The position numbers and the translations under genes are program-made. Shown one piece after another: positions 1-11,225 of a stretch of 14,818 nucleotides of DNA. Each line of letters starts with the position of its first letter. Position 1 is the stretch's first letter. This DNA is from CAIXOZ01 sp046091285 (GTDB lineage Bacteria; Cyanobacteriota; Cyanobacteriia; PCC-6307; Cyanobiaceae). The stretch lies in NCBI GenBank assembly GCA_046091285.1, contig JBJTBH010000184.1, forward strand, positions 1-14,818, read 5' to 3'. The notes beneath the pieces are model-generated. The model made no database searches. It saw nothing but the letters and a program-made list of their open reading frames with translations, and was not told the origin of the DNA.

Positions 1-610
1 CAGGCTCGGGGATGGCGGTGTCAACGGCCTCCATCAGGTCGTTGATCTTCGCTTCCCACTCGGCTTCGCCTTCGAGAGCCTTGAGGCCGGAGACCTGGAC
101 GACAGGGATGTCATCGCCGGGGAAGTCGTAACCGCTCAGCAGTTCACGCACTTCCAGTTCGACCATGTCGAGAATCTCGGGGTCGTCGACCATGTCGCTC
201 TTGTTGAGGGCGACCACCAGGGCGGGCACACCCACCTGCTTGGCGAGGAGCACGTGCTCCTTGGTCTGGGCCATCGGGCCATCGGTGGCGGCCACGACCA
301 GAATCGCGCCGTCCATCTGGGCGGCACCGGTGATCATGTTCTTGACGTAGTCCGCGTGACCGGGACAGTCGACGTGGGCGTAGTGGCGGGCGTCGGTCTC
401 GTATTCGACGTGGGCCGTGTTGATGGTGATGCCGCGCTCACGCTCTTCGGGTGCGCCATCGATCTGGTCATAGGCCTGGGCCTTGGCCATGCCCTTTTTG
501 GCCAGCACGTTGGTGATGGCGGCCGTGAGGGTGGTTTTGCCGTGGTCAACGTGGCCAATGGTGCCGATGTTGACGTGGGGTTTCGTCCTCTCGAACTTCT
601 CGCGAGCCAT
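1..610 (-). CDS. tuf: Elongation factor Tu (5' part only; 3' end beyond the window)
   Basis: EF-Tu is the cytoplasmic GTPase that brings aminoacyl-tRNA to the ribosomal A site. The reading frame opens with ATG at 608-610 and gives 203 codons (MAREKFERTKPHVNIGTIG...) before leaving the window, about half of the usual ~400 residues. Seen directly: the P-loop GHVDHGKT at residues 19-26, the switch I segment RGITINTAHVEYE, the G3 motif DCPGHADYVKNM, and the G4 motif as NKSD, where E. coli has NKCD. It is the last visible gene of the str operon and lies 44 nt downstream of fusA. No good Shine-Dalgarno precedes it. On the coding strand the spacer has a C8 run and a T-rich stretch just before the ATG. 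Identification is secure; only the C-terminal half is missing. Confidence 0.98.
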   Translation of the reverse strand, partial: MAREKFERTKPHVNIGTIGHVDHGKTTLTAAITNVLAKKGMAKAQAYDQIDGAPEERERGITINTAHVEYETDARHYAHVDCPGHADYVKNMITGAAQMDGAILVVAATDGPMAQTKEHVLLAKQVGVPALVVALNKSDMVDDPEILDMVELEVRELLSGYDFPGDDIPVVQVSGLKALEGEAEWEAKINDLMEAVDTAIPEP

Positions 611-654
611 GATAAAAAAGAATCGGGGGGGGTTAAGTGGGTAAGGAATGAAGA

Positions 655-2730
655 TCAGGAATTGCCCTGATTCTTGGAGATGATGGCTTCAGCGACGTTG
701 CGAGGAACTTCCTCGTAATGGCTGAACTCCATCGAGAAGATACCCCGACCCTGGGTCATGGATCGGAGCTGGGTGGCGTAGCCGAACATCTCGGCCAGGG
801 GCACTTTGGACTGGACTTTGGACTGTCCATTGTCGATGGACTGTCCTTCGACCTGGCCGCGGCGTGAGGAAAGGTCGCCGATCACAGAACCGAGGAAATC
901 CTCGGGGATCTCGACTTCGACCTTCATCATCGGTTCAAGCAGCACAGGATTGCACTTCTTGACGCCGTCCTTGAAGGCCATGGATCCGGCGATTTTGAAC
1001 GCCATTTCCGACGAGTCCACATCATGGTAAGACCCGTCCACCATGGTGACCTTCACATCGATCATCGGGAAACCAGCAATCACGCCGGACTGGCAGGTTT
1101 CCTTCATCCCTGCTTCCGCAGGACCGATGTACTCCTTGGGAACGATGCCGCCAACAATCTTGTTGACGAATTCGAACCCGGTGCCCGGTTCGCCGGGCTC
1201 CATTTCGATCACCACATGGCCGTACTGGCCCTTGCCGCCGGTCTGGCGAGCGAACTTGCCTTCCCCTTTGGCTTTGCTGCGGATGGTTTCCCGATAGGAC
1301 ACCTGGGGAGCACCGATGTTGGCCTCCACCTTGAATTCCCGCAGCATCCGATCCACGAGGATCTCGAGGTGCAGTTCGCCCATGCCGGCGATCACGGTCT
1401 GGCTGGTTTCCGGATCCGTGCTGACCCGGAAGGTGGGGTCTTCTTCTGACAGGGACTGGAGGGCTTTGGAGAGCTTCTCCATATCACCCTTGGTCTTCGG
1501 TTCCACAGCCACCGAAATCACCGGTTCGGGGATATAGAGCGATTCGAGGATGATCGGTGAGGAGTCGACGCAGAGGGTGTCGCCGGTGGTGGTGTCCTTG
1601 AGGCCGAGAACGGCGCCGAGGTCACCGGCCCGCAATTCGTCCACTTCCTCGCGCTCGTCAGCCTTGAGAATGATCAGGCGGGAGATGCGCTCTTTCTTGT
1701 CCTTGGTCGAGTTGAGGACGTAGCTGCCCTTCTGAAGCACACCAGAGTAGATCCGGACAAAGGTGAGCTTGCCGAAGGGATCGGCCATCACCTTGAAGGC
1801 CAGGGCGCTGAAGGGGGCGCTGTCTTCGGCGGGGCGAATCGCTTCGGTGCCATCGGGCAGCAGGCCCTGGATCGGAGGCACATCGATCGGTGCCGGCAGG
1901 TAGTCGACCACCGCATCCAGCAGCAGCTGCACACCCTTGTTCTTGAAGGCCGAGCCACAGAGTATGGGGACCAGGCCGTGCTTCAGGACGCCTTCGCGCA
2001 CACCCTTCTGCAGCTGCTCGGTGCTCAGCTCGCCGGTCTCGAGGAAAATGTCGAGCAGGGCTTCGTCGGTTTCAGCGATGCTCTCCATCAGCACACCGCG
2101 CCACTCCTCGACCAGATCGGCCATATCGGCCGGAATGTCGGTCTCCTCGATGTCCTTGCCGAGGTCGTCGCGGTAGATGAAGGCCCGGTTCTTGACCAGA
2201 TCAACGATGCCGCTGAGCTCACCTTCGGCCCCGATCGGCAGTTGAATCGGCACGGCATTGGCCTTCAGCCGATCCTTGATCTGGCCGTAGACCTTCAGGA
2301 AGTCGGCGCCGGTGCGGTCCATCTTGTTGACGAACACCATCCGCGGCACCTTGTAGCGATCCGCCTGGCGCCACACGGTTTCCGACTGGGGCTGCACACC
2401 GCCGACGGCGCAGAAAACCGCGATCACACCATCCAGCACCCGCATCGAGCGCTCCACCTCGATGGTGAAGTCCACGTGACCGGGAGTGTCAATGATGTTG
2501 ATCCGGTGATCCTTCCAGCTGGTGGAGATCGCCGCGGCCGTGATCGTGATGCCCCGCTCCCGCTCCTGGGCCATCCAGTCGGTCACGGCGGCGCCATCGT
2601 GCACCTCGCCCATCTTGTGGACCACGCCGGAATAGAACAGGATCCGTTCCGTCGTGGTGGTTTTTCCCGCGTCGATGTGGGCGGCAATGCCGATATTTCT
2701 GACGCGTTCCAGTGGAAAGGCGCGGGCCAC
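655..2730 (-). CDS. fusA: Elongation factor G
   Basis: EF-G is the translocation GTPase, which also acts with ribosome recycling factor to split post-termination ribosomes. The 691-residue product has the full family length. The GTPase motifs are intact: G1 AHIDAGKT at residues 17-24, RGITI at 59-63, G3 DTPGH at 81-85 and G4 NKMD at 135-138. Domains II to V follow, with typical stretches such as GQYGHVVIEMEP in domain IV and a late EVEIPEDFLGSVIGDLSSRRG segment. The start is GTG at 2728-2730, supported by a GGAG motif 9 nt upstream; the next residues match the usual N-terminus (ARAFPLERVRNIGIAAHIDAGKT). It lies between rpsG (131 nt upstream) and tuf (44 nt downstream) in the str operon. Nothing suggests it is anything other than the housekeeping EF-G. 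Confidence 0.98.
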   Translation of the reverse strand: MARAFPLERVRNIGIAAHIDAGKTTTTERILFYSGVVHKMGEVHDGAAVTDWMAQERERGITITAAAISTSWKDHRINIIDTPGHVDFTIEVERSMRVLDGVIAVFCAVGGVQPQSETVWRQADRYKVPRMVFVNKMDRTGADFLKVYGQIKDRLKANAVPIQLPIGAEGELSGIVDLVKNRAFIYRDDLGKDIEETDIPADMADLVEEWRGVLMESIAETDEALLDIFLETGELSTEQLQKGVREGVLKHGLVPILCGSAFKNKGVQLLLDAVVDYLPAPIDVPPIQGLLPDGTEAIRPAEDSAPFSALAFKVMADPFGKLTFVRIYSGVLQKGSYVLNSTKDKKERISRLIILKADEREEVDELRAGDLGAVLGLKDTTTGDTLCVDSSPIILESLYIPEPVISVAVEPKTKGDMEKLSKALQSLSEEDPTFRVSTDPETSQTVIAGMGELHLEILVDRMLREFKVEANIGAPQVSYRETIRSKAKGEGKFARQTGGKGQYGHVVIEMEPGEPGTGFEFVNKIVGGIVPKEYIGPAEAGMKETCQSGVIAGFPMIDVKVTMVDGSYHDVDSSEMAFKIAGSMAFKDGVKKCNPVLLEPMMKVEVEIPEDFLGSVIGDLSSRRGQVEGQSIDNGQSKVQSKVPLAEMFGYATQLRSMTQGRGIFSMEFSHYEEVPRNVAEAIISKNQGNS

Positions 2731-2739
2731 AGGGTGCTT

Positions 2740-2743
2740 CTCC
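2740..2743 (-). promoter_or_regulatory. Shine-Dalgarno GGAG deciding the GTG start of fusA
   Basis: On the minus strand, GGAG lies 9 nt before the GTG at 2730-2728. This is one of the few recognisable Shine-Dalgarno motifs in the window and supports the non-ATG start of fusA. No in-frame ATG closer to the conserved GTPase domain fits better. Confidence 0.6.
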
Positions 2744-2766
2744 GAAGGGTGCTACAACAAGGGGAA

Positions 2767-2772
2767 ATAATA
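2767..2772 (-). promoter_or_regulatory. Possible -10 element (TATTAT) ahead of fusA
   Basis: In the rpsG-fusA spacer, an AT-rich island in otherwise very GC-rich DNA reads TATTAT on the minus strand, matching the bacterial -10 consensus at 5 of 6 positions. A start site about 7 nt further on would give a leader of roughly 30 nt containing the GGAG motif. No convincing -35 hexamer is seen at 17 nt spacing, so an internal fusA promoter is only a suggestion. Confidence 0.22.
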
Positions 2773-2822
2773 CTACAGACTCCCCCAGCGGCCTTGGGGA
2801 CTGGGCCGGTTGGGGTGGGGCG

Positions 2823-2854
2823 CTCGGGCGGACGCCGCACCGGCCCCGCCCGAG
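2823..2854 (-). other. Intercistronic stem-loop between rpsG and fusA
   Basis: A perfect 9-bp inverted repeat, CTCGGGCGG at 2823-2831 and CCGCCCGAG at 2846-2854, encloses a 14-nt loop and begins 7 nt after the rpsG stop codon. It has no following T-run, so it is not a classical intrinsic terminator. It could be an RNA-stabilising 3' end, a processing site or a partial attenuator within the operon. A weaker 5-bp hairpin (CCCCA/TGGGG, 2783-2799) follows before the fusA start. Confidence 0.5.
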
Positions 2855-2861
2855 GCGGCGC

Positions 2862-3332
2862 TCAGTAGCGGTAGTGCGCGAAGGCCTTGTTGGCTTCGGC
2901 CATCTTGTGAGTCTCCTCGCGCTTGCGGACAGCGCTGCCGGCCTCGTTCGCGGCATCCATCAGCTCACCGGCCAGTTTCTGGGCCATGCTGCGTCCGTTG
3001 CGGGCGCGGGAGTAGTTCACCAGCCAACGCAGGGCCATCGCCGTGCCGCGTTCCTGACGGACCACCATCGGCACCTGATAGGTGGCACCACCGACGCGGC
3101 GTGCACGCACTTCCACCAGGGGGGTGGCATTGCGCACGGCGGTTTCGAACAGCTCGAGGGCGTCGTTGCCGGTCCGGTCGTGGATCAGGGTGAAGGCGTC
3201 GGAAAGGATCCGCTGGGCCGTGGATTTTTTGCCGTGCTTCATCAGCCGGGCCACGATCATGGAGGCCAGGCGGCTGTTGAACTGGGGATCCGGCAGAACC
3301 GGGCGCTTCTCGGCAGCGTTGCGGCGAGACAT
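2862..3332 (-). CDS. rpsG: 30S ribosomal protein S7
   Basis: S7 is a primary 16S rRNA-binding protein that nucleates assembly of the 30S head and lies near the E-site tRNA. The product is 156 residues, the standard bacterial length. It starts at ATG 3330-3332 (MSRRNAAEKRPVLPDPQFNS). Recognisable S7 features are the VARLMKHGKKSTAQRIL helix, the QVPMVVRQERGTAMALRWLV segment and the C-terminal KMAEANKAFAHYRY. It lies 88 nt after rpsL and 131 nt before fusA, the usual str-operon order. No Shine-Dalgarno is evident, as for most genes here. In E. coli S7 autoregulates its operon by binding the rpsL-rpsG spacer; whether this applies here cannot be told, although that spacer does contain a strong hairpin. 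Confidence 0.98.
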   Translation of the reverse strand: MSRRNAAEKRPVLPDPQFNSRLASMIVARLMKHGKKSTAQRILSDAFTLIHDRTGNDALELFETAVRNATPLVEVRARRVGGATYQVPMVVRQERGTAMALRWLVNYSRARNGRSMAQKLAGELMDAANEAGSAVRKREETHKMAEANKAFAHYRY

Positions 3333-3377
3333 AGAGCGGAAGGTAGAGGCGAGGAAAGCGGAGGGCGCTGGCCGCGG

Positions 3378-3400
3378 ACGGATCCGGTGGGCCGGATCGT
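3378..3400 (-). other. Intercistronic stem-loop between rpsL and rpsG
   Basis: GATCCGG at 3381-3387 and CCGGATC at 3392-3398 form a perfect 7-bp stem around the 4-nt loop TGGG. Two more pairs (3378-3400 and 3379-3399) can stack across a single bulged base at 3380. It sits mid-spacer, about 46 nt before the rpsG start on the transcript. In E. coli the equivalent spacer carries the S7 autoregulatory site, so this hairpin is a candidate translational control element. No sequence identity to that site is claimed. Confidence 0.5.
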
Positions 3401-3420
3401 CGCTTCAGCGGATGAGAGGG

Positions 3421-3795
3421 TCAGCTCTTGGGGGTCTTGGCGCCGTACTTGGAGCGGGCCTGACGGCGGTCCTTGACTCCGGCCGTGTCGAGGGTGCCGC
3501 GGATGATGTGATAACGCACACCAGGCAGATCCTTGACCCGTCCACCGCGGATGAGCACCACGGAGTGCTCCTGCAGGTTGTGGCCGATGCCGGGAATGTA
3601 GGCGGTGACCTCGAACCCGGAGGTCAGACGCACCCGGGCCACCTTGCGGAGGGCCGAGTTGGGCTTCTTGGGGGTGGAGGTGTAGACGCGCGTGCAGACG
3701 CCGCGGCGCTCAGGACACGCACGCAGGGCCGGGGACTTGGTCTTGCGGGTGAGACGCTGCCGCTCGGTGCGGATCAGCTGCTGGATTGTGGGCAT
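3421..3795 (-). CDS. rpsL: 30S ribosomal protein S12
   Basis: S12 lies at the decoding centre and affects tRNA selection accuracy. The product is 124 residues, the normal length, when started at ATG 3793-3795 (MPTIQQLIRTERQRL). An upstream in-frame ATG would add 24 residues unlike any S12 N-terminus and is rejected. The hallmark segments are present: TPKKPNSALRK with Lys43 and GGRVKDLPGVRYH with Lys88 and Asp89. These Lys residues are the wild-type, streptomycin-sensitive form, and the Asp is the residue that RimO methylthiolates in other bacteria. It is the first gene of the str operon. A 68-nt gap containing two inverted repeats separates it from the IscA-like gene upstream. Confidence 0.98.
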   Translation of the reverse strand: MPTIQQLIRTERQRLTRKTKSPALRACPERRGVCTRVYTSTPKKPNSALRKVARVRLTSGFEVTAYIPGIGHNLQEHSVVLIRGGRVKDLPGVRYHIIRGTLDTAGVKDRRQARSKYGAKTPKS

Positions 3796-3812
3796 CGAGG
3801 GCCGGAGGAGCT

Positions 3813-3859
3813 GGTCGGAAGTCCGACCGTTTTCGACAATCCGCCACATTACGTTGTCG
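3813..3859 (-). promoter_or_regulatory. rpsL leader with two tandem inverted repeats
   Basis: The 68 nt between the IscA-like gene and rpsL hold two inverted repeats. GGTCGGA (3813-3819) pairs with TCCGACC (3822-3828), effectively a 6-bp stem with a 4-nt loop ending 17 nt before the rpsL ATG. CGACAA (3834-3839) pairs with TTGTCG (3854-3859) around a 14-nt loop, which contains TAATGT on the minus strand (3846-3851), a possible -10 element. No -35 box is visible. The region could carry the str-operon promoter plus a leader hairpin or a protein-binding dyad. Either role is inferred from position and symmetry only. Confidence 0.35.
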
Positions 3860-3863
3860 CCGG

Positions 3864-4205
3864 TCACCCCTCGTTGGTACGCCGGAAGGATGCGCCGCAG
3901 GCGCAGCAGGTCACACCCTCAGAGGGGCGCACCAGAAAGCCGCCACCGCTGAGATCCCCGCGGTAGTCGAGGCTCAGACCTGTCAGGCGGGACACCTGAT
4001 CGGCCGGGGCATAGAGGGTGATGCCATCGCCGCGGGCGACCGGGGCGCCGGCCAGGTGCCCGGGGCGCAGTCGGATCGCCCAGCTTTCGCAGCCGCCGGC
4101 CACCTGGTCGAGGTGCATGCAGCCCGGAGTGCCAGCCACGGCGGCCTGGCGTCCGAGCTCCGCAGCGGCGGCAGCGGTGAGGCGCAGGCTGTGACCCTTG
4201 GGCAT
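3864..4205 (-). CDS. A-type Fe-S carrier-like protein (IscA/HesB family)
   Basis: This 113-residue protein resembles the HesB/IscA (Fe-S_biosyn) fold. Three cysteines line up with the IscA cluster ligands: Cys39 in GGCESWAIRLRPG, and Cys101 and Cys103 in the C-terminal CCACGASF. The 62- and 2-residue spacings are close to the 64 and 2 of E. coli IscA. The middle segment (ITLYAPADQVSRLTGLSLDYRGDLSGGGFLV) follows the family pattern of strand, helix and LDF-like strand. Additional cysteines occur at 29 and 100. A-type proteins bind Fe-S clusters or iron and deliver them to client enzymes. Compared with IscA the N-terminus is Ala-rich and the sequence divergent, so it may be a specialised or structural paralogue. 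The ATG start at 4203-4205 lies 19 nt after the upstream stop codon, suggesting cotranscription with the glycosidase-family gene. Confidence 0.72.
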   Translation of the reverse strand: MPKGHSLRLTAAAAAELGRQAAVAGTPGCMHLDQVAGGCESWAIRLRPGHLAGAPVARGDGITLYAPADQVSRLTGLSLDYRGDLSGGGFLVRPSEGVTCCACGASFRRTNEG

Positions 4206-4224
4206 GGAGGTGCAGGCGGTCCGG

Positions 4225-6066
4225 TCACTTTGGCAGGGGCCTGGTGCTGGTCACGGTGGACGTTGGCGTCAGCGGCACCAGACCGAGCCCGTTATGCACC
4301 GAGCTGGCCACGCCTCGCCCCCTGACCGTCTGCACCCCCGCCAGCACCAGGCCCGTGGAGCTGCCGCCATCGAGATTCAGCGCGTCCTGAAGCCCCAGGT
4401 CCCGCAGCAGCTGCGCCGTCTGGCCGAGGGTCGGACCGGAATCGCCCACCCCTTCCAGCGTCAGCAGCCACAGCTCCCGGCCATCGCTGCCGATCACTGT
4501 GCGCGGTGCGCCCTGGCTGAGGAAGGCCGGTGAAAAGCGCTCCCGCTCACCGTCGAGCACGATCCGGCCGCCGCTGAGCAGCAAGGGTCCGCCGCCCAGC
4601 ACATTCGGTTCCTCGCCCAGGTCATTGCTCGGTCGGCTGATCACGGTGACCGTGTCGCCCGGATCCCCCGGCAGCGGTACCCCGCCGCGGGCCACCACCA
4701 GGGTGTCCCCTGGCGTCAGGGGCTGACCGGCTGTCAGCTGGTCGTCCGCGATCCTGCTCAGGACCTGGTCACCCCGGATCAGGAGCGCGCTCTCACCGCC
4801 GCTCAGGGCTCGGTAGACGGGGCCCCAGTCGAAGGTGTAGCGGCTGAGACCGCGTTGCACGAAGCCACTGTTGAGGGTGAGCACGGGCCAGCGGGCCCCG
4901 CTTCCATCCACCAGGCTCTCCTCCAGGTTCAGGCGGCCGAACCTCGGCAGCTGCCGGGGGCGCCAGGCGACCACCCCCCGCTGCAGAATCGGACCCGACA
5001 GCCAGCGTCCACCGTCACGCAAGGCTCCCAGGGGCAGGCGCCGCACCCGGTTGAAGTAACCGCCGTTGATCGCCACCAGCGCCTGCTGGCGGCCGGCCAG
5101 GGTGACCAGGGAGTTCAGGCCCTGCATGCCGCTGGCGCCGGTGAGCGGTTGCAGCACCAGCCCGCCGCCACGGGGATCGAAGCGGATCGCATTGACGAGC
5201 ACGGACTGGGAACCGACGGCCAGCACCTGCTTCTGCCAGGTCATCGAGGCCGGCAGCAGGGCCCGCAGCCGGCTCTCTTCGCTGCGGGCATCGTCCGCGG
5301 GGCCCGTTGGGCTGCTGCTCGGGGTCCCCGCTCCCGTCAGTTCCAGGGCGATCCGGTAGGGGGTCCCGAGGCTGAGCACCTGCTCCAGCCGTTGGCCGCT
5401 GCCGGGTTGCAGCAGCAGCTGGTCCTGCTCCTGTCGGACCGTCAATCCCAGGTGCTCCAGCTGGCGCACCTGCTCGGTCTGGCTGCTGAGGCCGACCAGC
5501 AGGCCTTCCGGGTCGCGGCGGATCCAGGTGGCGGCCTGGAGATCCAGCACGATGCGGCGGCGGCCGCCGCTGGAGCGATGGCGGATCCCTTTCAGGGGTT
5601 GGGCGTCGATCATCAGGGTGAGCCTGTCGTCGCGTTGCGACAGCTGCAATCCCAGGGGGCGCACCAGGGTGGAGACCTCGACCGCCACCTCGTCGTCGAG
5701 GCTGCGCTGGCCCTCGGGCGGGATCGCCAGCTGTCTGCCGAACCAGTCGAGCAACAGGCTGCCGTCACTGCGGCTGCGGCTGGTCACGCCCAGCTGGCCT
5801 TCCAGCACCTCCAGGGGCAGCCACAGCTGTTCCGGCTGACCGGCGGTGGCCGGTTGCCATTGCCAGCGGGCCTGCTGGCGCCGTCCAGCGAGGACCACCA
5901 CCCGACCGGAGGTGAGCCCCTGATCGGCGGTCGCTCCGGGCAGGGAGGCTTCCCGTGTCGTCGATCGGGACGGCTGGGTTCTGAGGGCGGGATCCGGCAG
6001 CGGCGGCGGGGGGGGCGGTGCCAGGGCCAGGGTCATTCCCAGCAGCACAACGAACGGAGCTGGCAT
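4225..6066 (-). CDS. Exported phosphodiester glycosidase-family protein (NAGPA domain)
   Basis: This 613-residue protein probably acts in the periplasm or cell envelope. Residues 1-16 form a hydrophobic signal-like segment (MPAPFVVLLGMTLALA), followed by a polyproline run. Residues ~55-160 resemble a copper-amine-oxidase N-terminal type beta domain (LWLPLEVLEGQLGV, then DDEVAVEVSTLVRPLGLQL), and ~160-250 an AMIN-like beta region (IVLDLQAATWIRRD). The C-terminal half, from ~280, has NAGPA (DUF2233) hallmarks: INGGYF at 333-338, GGGPLLLSGG, APRTVIG, and NLDGGSST at 564-571. Members of this superfamily cleave phosphodiester-linked sugars, and the bacterial substrates are mostly unknown, possibly cell-wall or exopolysaccharide linkages here. 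The ATG start at 6064-6066 has no Shine-Dalgarno. It is divergent from glutamate synthase and heads a likely two-gene unit with the IscA-like gene. Confidence 0.85.
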   Translation of the reverse strand: MPAPFVVLLGMTLALAPPPPPPLPDPALRTQPSRSTTREASLPGATADQGLTSGRVVVLAGRRQQARWQWQPATAGQPEQLWLPLEVLEGQLGVTSRSRSDGSLLLDWFGRQLAIPPEGQRSLDDEVAVEVSTLVRPLGLQLSQRDDRLTLMIDAQPLKGIRHRSSGGRRRIVLDLQAATWIRRDPEGLLVGLSSQTEQVRQLEHLGLTVRQEQDQLLLQPGSGQRLEQVLSLGTPYRIALELTGAGTPSSSPTGPADDARSEESRLRALLPASMTWQKQVLAVGSQSVLVNAIRFDPRGGGLVLQPLTGASGMQGLNSLVTLAGRQQALVAINGGYFNRVRRLPLGALRDGGRWLSGPILQRGVVAWRPRQLPRFGRLNLEESLVDGSGARWPVLTLNSGFVQRGLSRYTFDWGPVYRALSGGESALLIRGDQVLSRIADDQLTAGQPLTPGDTLVVARGGVPLPGDPGDTVTVISRPSNDLGEEPNVLGGGPLLLSGGRIVLDGERERFSPAFLSQGAPRTVIGSDGRELWLLTLEGVGDSGPTLGQTAQLLRDLGLQDALNLDGGSSTGLVLAGVQTVRGRGVASSVHNGLGLVPLTPTSTVTSTRPLPK

Positions 6067-6178
6067 CGGCGCAGGCTCACGCAGCTGGCGGCGAATGGCA
6101 CGCTAACGCCAATCGCTGCGGCCGATGGCACAGGGATGGGGCATCGGTGCCTCCAATCCCTAAGCTGGGAGGTTCTGA
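6067..6178. promoter_or_regulatory. Divergent intergenic region between the glycosidase-family gene and glutamate synthase
   Basis: These 112 nt must carry promoters or leaders for two divergent genes. Two mutually exclusive pairings are possible: CCGATG (6122-6127) with CATCGG (6142-6147), or GGCAC (6127-6131) with GTGCC (6147-6151). GGCATCGGYGC occurs as an imperfect direct repeat near 6063 and 6140. TAAGCT at 6161-6166 is a weak -10 candidate for glutamate synthase. No NtcA site of the form GTA-N8-TAC is seen, although this nitrogen regulator controls such genes in many cyanobacteria. Confidence 0.3.
6167..6172 (+). promoter_or_regulatory. Shine-Dalgarno GGGAGG upstream of the 6179 start of glutamate synthase
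   Basis: GGGAGG sits 6 nt before the ATG at 6179, near-ideal spacing. It supports initiation there and thus the longer propeptide. The alternative ATG at 6236 has only AGGA 11 nt upstream (6221-6224). Confidence 0.5.
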
Positions 6179-10843
<4,665 letters not shown>

Positions 10844-10859
10844 GCCCTGCGCCCCGCCG

Positions 10860-11225
10860 GTGCCCTGGTTCGTCAAGACCGAGACCTTCAACGCCGCCTT
10901 TCTGGCCCTGGATCGGGCGGAGCGATCCGCCCACCTTTCGGCCCATCGCGCCTGGGTGGCGTCCCTGCGGCTTCAGGCCCTGCCGATCGCCAGCGGTTTT
11001 TTGGTCGATGGTGACCGCCGCCCCGGTGGCGGCGGTCTGCTGCTGCTGCAGGCCTCAAGCCATGCGGAGGCCCTGGCGCTGATCCAGCAGGATCCGATGA
11101 TCAGCGGCGGCTGGGTGACCTGGCAGCTGCATGAATGGATCGCCGCCGTTGGTGATCTGGCGGTCGCTGATCTGGCCGTTGCGGATCCAGGCGGTCTTGA
11201 GGACGGGGGTGATCAGCGCGGGTGA
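10860..11225 (+). CDS. YciI-like (YCII-related domain) protein
   Basis: This small protein of 121 residues has a ferredoxin-like alpha/beta pattern typical of the YCII-related family: MPWFVKTETF, then helix ERSAHLSAHRAWVASLR, strand ASGFLVDGD, a Gly-rich turn with strand GGGGLLLLQASS, helix AEALALIQQDPMI and strand TWQLHEW. His29 in the SAHRAW helix and the QQDP motif match typical family positions. The biochemical role is unknown; some relatives are dehalogenase- or decarboxylase-like enzymes. GTG at 10860 is chosen because it places MPWFVKTE at the N-terminus and lies 16 nt after the glutamate synthase stop codon, implying cotranscription. No Shine-Dalgarno is seen. The C-terminus past residue ~98 is an Ala/Asp/Gly-rich tail with a tandem DLAVA repeat. 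The last 13 nt overlap the 3' end of lipA on the other strand. Confidence 0.8.
   Translation: MPWFVKTETFNAAFLALDRAERSAHLSAHRAWVASLRLQALPIASGFLVDGDRRPGGGGLLLLQASSHAEALALIQQDPMISGGWVTWQLHEWIAAVGDLAVADLAVADPGGLEDGGDQRG
11154..11183 (+). repeat. Tandem 15-bp duplication in the YciI-like gene tail
   Basis: Two adjacent in-frame 15-nt units (11154-11168 and 11169-11183) both encode DLAVA and differ mainly at third codon positions. This indicates an old in-frame duplication lengthening the C-terminal tail next to the convergent lipA 3' end. Confidence 0.6.

Noticed and set aside
611..654. Terminator or promoter between fusA and tuf
   Set aside because: Only a C8 run and a T-rich stretch are present on the coding strand. 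There is no hairpin and no -10/-35 pair.
3796..3867. N-terminal extension of rpsL (24 extra residues)
   Set aside because: The S12 family starts at MPTIQQLIR, and the extension covers the leader with its inverted repeats.
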